From the NCBI GenBank assembly GCA_903871715.1, contig CAIQHW010000287.1, forward strand, positions 1 to 8,869: 8,869 nucleotides of DNA, given 5' to 3'. The stretch comes from an uncultured bacterium (GTDB lineage: Bacteria > Bacteroidota > Bacteroidia > Chitinophagales > CAIODY01). The notes below the pieces were generated by a model. It was not told the origin of the DNA. It saw only the letters and a list, made by a program, of their open reading frames with translations, and searched no databases. Positions 1-6,221 of the stretch are shown here, piece by piece (position 1 is the first letter of the stretch; every line of letters begins with the position of its first letter). A program made the translations under genes and the position numbers.

Positions 1-41
1 AAAACAAAATGAATTAATGCTAATTTTAGGATTAAATACTG

Positions 42-1337
42 CTATTTTAATTTTTCAATTTTAGGTACAACATTAAAATAAATCACCCCAACTAAAACCA
101 GCATCAGCGCTATTATTTCGGCTTGTGTAGGATGAATACCGAAAATGGTGTAGGTACTATTCACCCGAATTAACTCAATCAAAAATCTTTCGCAGCCGTT
201 TACAATCATGTAAAAAGCCATCACTTGCCCAGGATATTTGAATCGATTTCGCAATTTCCAAATCACAAAAAATAAAAACAAGCACATCAAAATTTCGTAT
301 AGTGGTGTTGGAAAAACCGGTAATGGCAAAACGGCACAATACTTTCCCGTAAAGTTTTTCATAGCAATTCCTTCGTTGCCCACGTTATGCGGATAGTTGT
401 AAGCAAATAACCAATTGGGTAAAAAACTAGGTCCTTTGAAAAATGCATGAGGGGCTTGTGTTGTATCGCCAAAATGATTGTTGAAAAAATTGGTTTGTGT
501 TTGAAATGTGGTGTGATAATCATTGGGCGAATTTGCCACAATTACTTTTGAATTTTCATTTACAGCATAAGCAGTGTTAAAAATTCCCCAATCACCATCG
601 CCTGCAAACTGACATCCCATGCGACCTACAGCATAGGCAATCATTAATGAAGGTGCAATAATATCAGCCATTCGATGGAATGAAATTTTATTTTTTATCA
701 CCCAATAAGTAACTGCAATTGCTCCAACAATTAATCCACCATAAAAAGTTAAACCTGCGCCGCTGAACAACATACCCAATGGGTCGGCAATAAATGCACT
801 CCAATTTTCAAAACAATCAAACAACTTTGCGCCAATAACGCCACCAATGGCAGCACGAATAAATATTTCGCCCACCCAATCATTTGGCTTCAACAAAATG
901 TTTTCTTCTTTTGGATTGGCTAATTGTTGTTTTTTCTTTTCGGCATAAACCCAATACATCATTAAAGCTGCCAAAATTATTGCGGTAATAAAATTTCCTT
1001 TTGATGAAAAAACTGCTGCTTGAATATCTGCAGTTGTATTGTTGAAATCCGAAATCAACAAACCCAATTTATAACCCAATGCAAAACCGACAATACCGTT
1101 GAAAGCCAATTCCATAGCTGATGCTGGCTTGCCAATAATTTGTTTTCGCAACAATGGTTTTAAAATGCCAGCAGTTTCTTTTTCTTGCAATCCTTTTTTC
1201 AAAATGTAAACCGCTGCCAAAAAAGACAACGCCAGCATCACACCAAAGGTGTTGAACACTTGTAGCAATTTGCTTAAAAAATCTGGTAAATGACCGCCGA
1301 ATAAATCGTTGAAAAAATAAGAGAGATTAGGGTACAT
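42..1337 (-). CDS. lgt: Prolipoprotein diacylglyceryl transferase (Lgt), long Bacteroidota-type form
   Basis: Inner-membrane enzyme that transfers diacylglycerol from phosphatidylglycerol to the lipobox cysteine of prolipoproteins, the first step of lipoprotein maturation. Of 431 residues, several segments are hydrophobic (about 28-47, 74-95, 115-131, 160-176, 188-214, 346-360, 405-422). Family landmarks appear in order: FYGGLI at 198-203, the Lgt signature GRMGCQFAGDGDWG at 238-251, PTPLYE at 343-348, PGQV at 369-372, and RFLIELIR at 384-391, whose R/E/R spacing matches R239/E243/R246 of the E. coli enzyme. It is much longer than the usual 260-300 residues, mainly through extra sequence at about 48-160 and a polar insert at 253-340 containing AYNYPHNV; I recall similar inserts in other Bacteroidota Lgt proteins. 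The signature has Cys where E. coli has Asn146. The ATG at 1337 gives a sensible N-terminus. It lies 58 bases downstream of the anti-sigma gene on the same strand, so co-transcription is plausible. Confidence 0.93.
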   Translation of the reverse strand: MYPNLSYFFNDLFGGHLPDFLSKLLQVFNTFGVMLALSFLAAVYILKKGLQEKETAGILKPLLRKQIIGKPASAMELAFNGIVGFALGYKLGLLISDFNNTTADIQAAVFSSKGNFITAIILAALMMYWVYAEKKKQQLANPKEENILLKPNDWVGEIFIRAAIGGVIGAKLFDCFENWSAFIADPLGMLFSGAGLTFYGGLIVGAIAVTYWVIKNKISFHRMADIIAPSLMIAYAVGRMGCQFAGDGDWGIFNTAYAVNENSKVIVANSPNDYHTTFQTQTNFFNNHFGDTTQAPHAFFKGPSFLPNWLFAYNYPHNVGNEGIAMKNFTGKYCAVLPLPVFPTPLYEILMCLFLFFVIWKLRNRFKYPGQVMAFYMIVNGCERFLIELIRVNSTYTIFGIHPTQAEIIALMLVLVGVIYFNVVPKIEKLK

Positions 1338-1396
1338 ACTTCAAAAATGAGAAGTTGAAAGTAAGCAGAAATGAATAAAGGATAAAAATTTGAAGT
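1338..1396 (-). promoter_or_regulatory. Leader of lgt with competing inverted repeats
   Basis: The gap between the anti-sigma stop codon and the lgt ATG is bounded by a perfect 8-base inverted repeat, ACTTCAAA at 1338-1345 and TTTGAAGT at 1389-1396. A second 5-base pairing, ACTTC at 1338-1342 with GAAGT at 1351-1355, uses the same arm. In the minus-strand RNA the shared arm lies directly against the AUG, so the two helices cannot form together. There is no T-run after either helix, so it does not look like a terminator, and I see no good Bacteroidota promoter (TTTG with TAnnTTTG). Any regulatory role is inference; short repeats arise easily in AT-rich DNA. Confidence 0.3.
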
Positions 1397-2184
1397 TAAA
1401 TTTTACCTAACACCTGCATGGTTGAAAGCGTTGGAATGCTTGCACCACCTGCATTTTCAATAGTTACTGCAAATGCTTGTGCTACATCAACTTCTTTCAT
1501 TGCTTGCAAGCCATTGTTGAAAGTATTTTTATCAAACAATCCAACATCAATTGGCTTTCCATCTTTCATTGCCCACAATTGATAAACTTTGCCATTGCCT
1601 GGGTCAGCTAATCCGCAATTGTCTAAATACAACTGATGCGTAACATTATTCCAATACACACACACCATTTTATGTTCACCCGAAACGCTTGCCAATCCTA
1701 CTCTTTTAAAATCATGCGAACGAAAGACTTTCAAATCGGAAAAATCTTTTTCTACACTTTTTTGCAAATTTTCATTTTGCCATTTCAGTTGTTCATCATC
1801 ACTTTTCATTTGAAAAAGTGATGCATGCAAATCGCTCCGCTGCTTCATCAGATTGCTTATCAAAAACCCTGAACCAATTAATAACAGTAGCATTGCAGCT
1901 GCTGCATATTGCCAAAAGAAGGATTTTTTCTTGGGTACAAATTCTAAAATATTCGAGTTTGCTAAGTTCAATTCCTTCAAAATATTTTCTTTAACTGCCG
2001 ATGATGGATTTTTGTCTTCATGCTCTAAAGCTACTATCATAGCTTGTTCTATGCGTTCCACTTCTTTTTGCACATCAGGAAATGATTGCATGGCTTCATA
2101 CACCAAATGGGTATCTGCTTCGTTAAGATTTCCTGCAACGAACAGTTCTAAATTACCACTTTTTATTAATTCTTTTGGTGTCAT
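1396..2184 (-). CDS. RskA-type transmembrane anti-sigma factor
   Basis: Predicted to hold the neighbouring ECF sigma factor at the inner membrane and release it after an envelope signal. The cytoplasmic N-terminus (about 1-87) carries the pattern typical of Bacteroidota anti-sigma factors, with SGNLELFVAGNL at 9-20 and FPDVQKEVERIEQA at 35-48. It has no HxxxCxxC zinc motif, so it is not a zinc-binding ZAS-type domain. One membrane segment spans about 91-113, followed by a charged, probably coiled-coil stretch (114-150). The periplasmic C-terminal domain matches the anti-sigma-K (RskA) family: YQLWAMKDGKPIDVGLFD at 201-218 and FAVTIENAGGASIPT at 238-252. The start ATG lies 3 bases after the sigma stop codon, so the two are surely co-transcribed and probably translationally coupled. 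The 262-residue length is normal for the family. The signal it senses cannot be read from the sequence. Confidence 0.9.
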   Translation of the reverse strand: MTPKELIKSGNLELFVAGNLNEADTHLVYEAMQSFPDVQKEVERIEQAMIVALEHEDKNPSSAVKENILKELNLANSNILEFVPKKKSFFWQYAAAAMLLLLIGSGFLISNLMKQRSDLHASLFQMKSDDEQLKWQNENLQKSVEKDFSDLKVFRSHDFKRVGLASVSGEHKMVCVYWNNVTHQLYLDNCGLADPGNGKVYQLWAMKDGKPIDVGLFDKNTFNNGLQAMKEVDVAQAFAVTIENAGGASIPTLSTMQVLGKI

Positions 2185-2187
2185 TTC

Positions 2188-2757
2188 TTAATCAAAATAT
2201 TTTCTTAACTCCATCAAAGCTGCTCTGCATCTAGTTTTTACCGTTCCGATAGGAATCTTCAACCATTCAGCTGCATCGCTTTGCGAAAAGCCTTTATAAT
2301 AAACCAAATCAATTACTTCACGATAATCAGGTTTCAATTTATCCTGCAATTTTAGCAAGCCAATATTTTCGGGCTTGAAACTATCTACACTTTTACTCCA
2401 AACATTTACGTTGTTTTCAATCGTTTGGTTTTGTTGTGCATTTTTAAAACCTTTGCTCCGAGTGGCATCAATGGCTTGATTGCGACACACATTCAACATC
2501 CAAGTAAATAAAGTTCCTTTTTGTTTATCATATTGAGCAATGTTTTTCCAAATTTTTACAAACGATTCTTGCAATACATCTTCGGCTAAAATTTGATTTT
2601 GCAATAACTGAAATACCACAGCAAATAAGGCTTTCGAATAATTATCATACAAATAATTAAACGCCTTTTCGTTACCAATTTTTAGTTGAGCAACCAATTC
2701 ATCTTCGCTAAATATTTTTGTAGTTGTTGGCAGAATTTGTTGATTTTGCGACTGCAA
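2188..2757 (-). CDS. ECF-family RNA polymerase sigma factor
   Basis: Sigma-70 family group 4 (ECF) factor of 189 residues that directs RNA polymerase to a stress or envelope regulon. Region 2 covers about 29-100, with AEDVLQESFVKIWKNI at 58-73 (region 2.2, core binding) and GTLFTWMLNVCRNQAIDATR at 81-100 (2.3/2.4, -10 recognition). A variable linker spans 101-133. Region 4 covers about 134-187 with the helix-turn-helix FSQSDAAEWLKIPIGTVKTR at 157-176 (-35 recognition). The order sigma then RskA-type anti-sigma resembles the SigK/RskA pairs, so a SigK-like role is likely. The start is probably TTG at 2757: the frame has no ATG before region 2, and upstream only ATT codons occur before a stop at 2791-2793. 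TTG gives a normal N-terminal length. It is divergent from the DUF4139 gene, and such sigma factors often activate their own promoter. Confidence 0.92.
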   Translation of the reverse strand: MQSQNQQILPTTTKIFSEDELVAQLKIGNEKAFNYLYDNYSKALFAVVFQLLQNQILAEDVLQESFVKIWKNIAQYDKQKGTLFTWMLNVCRNQAIDATRSKGFKNAQQNQTIENNVNVWSKSVDSFKPENIGLLKLQDKLKPDYREVIDLVYYKGFSQSDAAEWLKIPIGTVKTRCRAALMELRKYFD

Positions 2758-2874
2758 TTTTAGCGAATAAATTTCAACTGAGGTTTTAATTTATCTTCAC
2801 GTTTTATTAACCAGATTAATGTATGCAATCGGCAAGATGTTTGCATCTCCATAAAAAATAAAAACTTAAAAATC
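2758..2874. promoter_or_regulatory. Shared divergent promoter region with two dyads
   Basis: This 117-base gap separates the divergent ECF sigma gene and the DUF4139 gene, so it should hold promoters for both. Two dyads are visible: ATTAA at 2806-2810 with TTAAT at 2816-2820 (5-base spacer), and ATGCAA at 2823-2828 with TTGCAT at 2841-2846 (12-base spacer). GATGTTTG at 2836-2843 has one mismatch to the Bacteroidota -7 element TAnnTTTG in the direction of the DUF4139 gene, but I find no TTTG at the right distance upstream, so I do not call a promoter. The last 20 bases before the ATG at 2875 are nearly all A and T, as is common for Bacteroidota leaders without a Shine-Dalgarno site. Control by the adjacent sigma factor is inferred only. 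Confidence 0.45.
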
Positions 2875-4509
2875 ATGAAACACATTTTTTGTTCGGCAAT
2901 TTTAATTGCCATTTCGGCTTCTGTTTTTGCACAAAAAGAAATTAAAGTAAAATCAAAAATTACATCGGCAACAGTTTATTTGCAAGGTGCTGAAATCAAC
3001 AATCATTTTCAAGCTAATCTACCGCAAGGCTCATCCACAGTAATTGTAGAAGGCTTGCCTGCTAATTTGAATCAACAAACTTTGCAGGTGGGAAGTGTGA
3101 ATGGTGTAACGATTCAATCTACCGAATATCGGTTGAATTATTTGAATCAAAATCAAAAAACACCACGAGCAAAAATGCTGCAAGATTCGTTGGAAATTTT
3201 AAACAACATCAATTCAAAAATTGATAATCAACGAAAAGTTGATAACGAACAATTGAGTGTATTTGATTACAATAAAGCAGTTGGTGGTGCTAATGTTGGG
3301 TTGTCGGTTTTAGAATTGCAAAAGTTGATGGACTACTATTTTAAAAAGTCAACCGACATAAAAGCTGATGTTTTAGAACTCGATTTTAAAGACAAAAAAA
3401 ATCAAGAAAAGATAGATAAATTGAACAATCAATTAGCTGACGAAAATACAAAAGCCAATCAACCTACTGGCGAAATTGTTTTGCAAGTAGTAGCAAACGC
3501 TGCTACCAATGCCGATTTCAGTCTTACCTACATGAATGCCAATGCAGGTTGGAATCCGATTTATGATTTGCGATGTGAAAATATTCAAAGCAAAATAAAG
3601 CTCTATTACAAAGCGCAAGTTTGGCAAAACACAGGCGCAAATTGGGATGATGTAAAACTCACCATCAGCACTGGAAACCCCAATGAAAGCGGCACCAGCC
3701 CTGTTTTGAATCCTTGGTATTTATACACTTATGTTGTAGCAAAAATGGGAGGGTTTGATTTTAGCGCACCTGCTGCCATGACAAGAAACGAATCGTTGTC
3801 TGCTCCGAAAATGAAAGCTTATAAAGTAACTGCTGATGATGCAGGAAAAGCAGAAGAAACAAATTCGCTCACACAATACACCACAGTTAATGAATCGCAG
3901 CTGAATGCAACTTTTGAAATTGATTTGAAATACAACATTCCGAGTGATGGCAAAGTGCATTTGGTGAGCATGGTTGATTATGAATTGCCAGCCACTTATC
4001 AATATTATGCCGTGCCGAAATTGGATAAAGATGCTTTCTTGTTGGCTCGAATTACCGATTGGGAAAAGTTGAATTTGCTACCAGCTAATGCCAACATTTT
4101 CTTTGAAGGAACTTATGTAGGTCAAAGTTTTGTAGATACTCGAAACACCCGTGATACCTTGAGTTTCAGCATGGGTAGAGATAAAAAAATAATTATCAAC
4201 CGCCAAAAAGTAAAAGATTTTTCGACACGAAAAACAATTGGAAATTCGCGAAAAGAAATCTTCACTTACGACATCACAATTCGCAACACGAAGAAAGATG
4301 CAGTGAGTTTAATTATGCTCGACCAATATCCGATTACTACTGATAAAGATATTGAAATTGAATTACTCGAAAAGTCGAACGCCGCTGTGGATGCGGAAAA
4401 AGGGCAAGTGCAATGGCGCATGGATTTGAAATCGCAAGAAAATAAATCGTTGCGATTGAGTTATTCGGTAAAATATCCAAAAGATAAAACGATTGGAAAT
4501 TTAAATTGA
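2875..4509 (+). CDS. Exported DUF4140/DUF4139 protein (mucoidy-inhibitor MuiA family)
   Basis: Exported protein of 544 residues whose biochemical role is unknown; the family name comes from an effect on mucoid (capsule) phenotype. Residues 1-19 form a signal peptide with a likely cut after SVFA and before QKE. A DUF4140-type N-terminal domain spans about 25-130 (SATVYLQGAEI at 31-41, VIVEGLPANL at 56-65). Residues 100-195 are Lys/Asp/Asn/Gln-rich and probably coiled coil. The DUF4139 domain covers about 200-536, with GWNPIYDLR at 225-233, TGANWDDVKLTISTGNP at 253-269, FFEGTYVGQS at 409-418 and a closing YSVKYPKD at 530-537. Residues 290-345 are a low-complexity linker; the carboxypeptidase-like insert found in some Bacteroidota members seems absent. 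The ATG has an A-rich leader. It diverges from the ECF sigma gene, which suggests it may belong to that regulon. It ends just before a strong hairpin terminator. Confidence 0.9.
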   Translation: MKHIFCSAILIAISASVFAQKEIKVKSKITSATVYLQGAEINNHFQANLPQGSSTVIVEGLPANLNQQTLQVGSVNGVTIQSTEYRLNYLNQNQKTPRAKMLQDSLEILNNINSKIDNQRKVDNEQLSVFDYNKAVGGANVGLSVLELQKLMDYYFKKSTDIKADVLELDFKDKKNQEKIDKLNNQLADENTKANQPTGEIVLQVVANAATNADFSLTYMNANAGWNPIYDLRCENIQSKIKLYYKAQVWQNTGANWDDVKLTISTGNPNESGTSPVLNPWYLYTYVVAKMGGFDFSAPAAMTRNESLSAPKMKAYKVTADDAGKAEETNSLTQYTTVNESQLNATFEIDLKYNIPSDGKVHLVSMVDYELPATYQYYAVPKLDKDAFLLARITDWEKLNLLPANANIFFEGTYVGQSFVDTRNTRDTLSFSMGRDKKIIINRQKVKDFSTRKTIGNSRKEIFTYDITIRNTKKDAVSLIMLDQYPITTDKDIEIELLEKSNAAVDAEKGQVQWRMDLKSQENKSLRLSYSVKYPKDKTIGNLN

Positions 4510-4530
4510 AAAGAGTGAAAAGTAAATTTT

Positions 4531-4570
4531 AAAAAAGCAGCAACGATGAAAATTGTTGCTGTTTTTTTTT
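4531..4570. terminator. Bidirectional intrinsic terminator between convergent genes
   Basis: A 10-base-pair hairpin (4538-4547 with 4552-4561, one G-U pair) closes on a GAAA tetraloop at 4548-4551. The core arms are CAGCAAC and GTTGCTG. It is followed by nine T at 4562-4570 on the plus strand and preceded by six A at 4531-4536, which read as U on the minus strand. It therefore can end both the DUF4139 transcript arriving from the left and the propeller-gene transcript arriving from the right. It fills most of the 70-base gap between the two stop codons. Confidence 0.9.
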
Positions 4571-4579
4571 CAGAAAAAT

Positions 4580-6187
4580 TTATTGCTTCACAAATTTTGA
4601 AGAATATTCATTTCCAAAAATATCTTGTGCTTTCAGCATGTAAGTTCCTCTTTGTAACTTGGAAACATTGATAGTTGGTTCGACAAGCTCACCATGACCA
4701 GTGATTATGAACTTGTTGAAGGATAAAACTTTTTTTCCACTCAAATCAGACACTTCAATCATTTTCAAATTTTCAAATTGTTCAATTTTCAAATTGTCAT
4801 GCGCTGGATTTGGATAAATTCTTAGCGTTGGTAGTTCTTCATGCACAATGTTTTGTACCGAAGTTGAATTATTATGTTTCAATGCCACACGGCTAAAATA
4901 AATATTCAAATGACCTGTACGAACATCGCCCCAAGCTGCATTCAGCGTATCATTCGCCATTGTTACACACATAAAATCATTGCCATCTGCATCAAGATAA
5001 GTTGCATTGTAAGCAGTCAATGTATCACTGATTCTAAAGTTCGCCGAAACAGTTGTTGAATCTTTCCATTTCACCGCACCCCAAATTTCTGATGCAGTGG
5101 CATAGCCTGTTCCAGCTCCATTTCTATGATCACGCCAAGCGATAGCGATGTTACCTTTGTTATCAAAATCAGCCCAAACTAATTCTTGCATTTTTCCATT
5201 ATTCAAAGCATCGTCATTGATACGAAGCGGTGTAGCCCAAGTGTTTCCGCCATCTTTCGACTCTACCAAAAAAATATCATAATCATTTACCGGATTTCCT
5301 GCTGCAATAAAAGCAATGTGGTTGGTGTCTGTTGGGTCAATAAAAATGTGGTAACCCAATTTAGCAGAAGTGTCTTTCGTTGATTGATTAGACGTAGAAT
5401 AAAATGCGCTGTGATAATTAAACGTTGCGCCACCATTAGTTGATTTTGCCAAAATAAATCCAGGCAAAATATTTTGTGACGACACATAACTCGGATACAA
5501 ACAAAATAAATTTCCGTTAGTTGCCGTTGCACAAACTGCCATTGGTGCAGGAATAAAATTTCCGACCAAAAAATTTGTAGTGTCCAAATGCCGCCATGGA
5601 AGCCATGTTGAGCCGTTAGTTGAATATTCAAAGTATGGTCGGTTTGGCGCAGCAACCCACGGCGCAGGTTTAGTTGTTACATATTGATGACCTTGAAATG
5701 GGCTGTTAGAATTATCAATAGAAAGCCAAGGTCGGTCGAGTGGATATTTTGTTCCATCAGCATTGATGTCAATTACTTTTGATGTGCCGCCAGTCCAAGT
5801 CAAGCCACCATCTGATGATTTAGCAACATACACACCGCCCGAATCTGTTGTTGAAGTTTCATAATGGTCAATGTAGCAAGCGAATAAATTTCCGTTTTTA
5901 TCAAATGCCATCGAAGGATCAGCAGAATGAAATTTATTACCATGATGTGGTAAGTAAGAATAATTACTCCATGTTTTTCCGCCATCAAAAGTTGCTTTTG
6001 TTTTGATGGAAATTGGTTTGCCAAAAACATATCCAATCCAAGCCACCACAAAGTGATTCGGGTTTTTAGGATTTTGAATCATGAAGGGTTCGCCTTCAAA
6101 AACTACTCCGCCAGAAATATCTTGATTTTGAGCAAATGAAAAAAGTGGCGATAAAAAAATTAGCTGAAATAAAAATTTTGGACACAT
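4580..6187 (-). CDS. Secreted Asp-box (BNR/sialidase-fold) beta-propeller protein with T9SS sorting domain
   Basis: Predicted extracellular or cell-surface protein of 535 residues. Residues 1-19 are a signal peptide (cleavage near SFA/QNQ). The body (about 22-435) has repeated Asp-box motifs of sialidase-type propellers: TFDGGKTW 66-73, SSDGGLTW 124-131, STNGSTW 189-195, STNGGATF 249-256 and SKDGGNTW 310-317. Related strands include DRPWLSID at 151-158, AIAWRDHRN at 348-356 and AAWGDVRTGHLNIYFSRV at 417-434. Asp boxes mark the fold, not the activity; I could not identify a full sialidase active site, so hydrolase function is unproven. Residues 453-535 are a type A T9SS C-terminal sorting domain (IYPNPAHDNLKIE at 457-469, GTYMLKAQDIFGNEYSSKFV at 514-533), which directs export and surface attachment. 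Residues 489-504 are encoded by an inserted palindromic repeat. It follows the acyltransferase gene by 34 bases and ends at the shared terminator. Confidence 0.88.
   Translation of the reverse strand: MCPKFLFQLIFLSPLFSFAQNQDISGGVVFEGEPFMIQNPKNPNHFVVAWIGYVFGKPISIKTKATFDGGKTWSNYSYLPHHGNKFHSADPSMAFDKNGNLFACYIDHYETSTTDSGGVYVAKSSDGGLTWTGGTSKVIDINADGTKYPLDRPWLSIDNSNSPFQGHQYVTTKPAPWVAAPNRPYFEYSTNGSTWLPWRHLDTTNFLVGNFIPAPMAVCATATNGNLFCLYPSYVSSQNILPGFILAKSTNGGATFNYHSAFYSTSNQSTKDTSAKLGYHIFIDPTDTNHIAFIAAGNPVNDYDIFLVESKDGGNTWATPLRINDDALNNGKMQELVWADFDNKGNIAIAWRDHRNGAGTGYATASEIWGAVKWKDSTTVSANFRISDTLTAYNATYLDADGNDFMCVTMANDTLNAAWGDVRTGHLNIYFSRVALKHNNSTSVQNIVHEELPTLRIYPNPAHDNLKIEQFENLKMIEVSDLSGKKVLSFNKFIITGHGELVEPTINVSKLQRGTYMLKAQDIFGNEYSSKFVKQ
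4677..4722. repeat. Degenerate palindromic dispersed repeat inside the sorting-domain coding sequence
   Basis: The left arm contains TTCGACAAGCTCACCATGA (4679-4697) and the right arm TTATGAACTTGTTGAAGG (4705-4722). Nine consecutive pairs form between 4679-4687 and 4712-4720 (one G-U), then three more (4689-4691 with 4708-4710) after a mismatch, so the element can fold into an imperfect hairpin. The core GAGCTTGTCGAA, here read on the minus strand, is one I recognise as a widely dispersed short palindrome in bacterial genomes. It commonly leaves peptide scars such as HGELVEP, exactly as seen at residues 498-504 of the overlapping gene. It keeps the reading frame. No second copy occurs in this window. 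Confidence 0.7.
4761..4796. repeat. Short imperfect tandem repeat of ATTTTCAAATTG
   Basis: The 12-mer ATTTTCAAATTG occurs exactly at 4769-4780 and 4785-4796, with a partial copy (ATTTTCAAAT) at 4761-4770. It encodes residues NLKIEQFENLKM (465-476) of the T9SS sorting domain on the minus strand. It could be a small local duplication in low-complexity coding sequence, or part of a short dispersed repeat. The reading frame is unaffected. Confidence 0.5.
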
Positions 6188-6221
6188 GTTTTTCTTTTTT
6201 TTTGTTTAGAAATTTGTCAAC

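Noticed and set aside
1338..1355. Hairpin ACTTC/GAAGT as an intrinsic terminator between the anti-sigma gene and lgt
   Set aside because: The stem is only 5 base pairs, AT-rich, and is not followed by a T-run before the lgt coding sequence in the transcribed direction.
1853..2191. Plus-strand open frame of 112 codons antisense to the anti-sigma gene
   Set aside because: It mirrors a well-supported RskA-type gene, has no recognisable domain, and its composition fits a shadow frame. The same applies to the other antisense frames over the mutase, propeller, acyltransferase and DUF4139 genes.
4677..4722. Palindrome as a transcription terminator or as an attachment site
   Set aside because: It lies inside an intact reading frame, has no following T-run, and no integrase or direct-repeat target duplication is visible.
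4580..6187. Annotation as a true exo-alpha-sialidase
   Set aside because: Asp boxes show the fold only. The DRPW and NRPY segments do not amount to a recognisable sialidase active site, so a named enzymatic activity would be overcalled.
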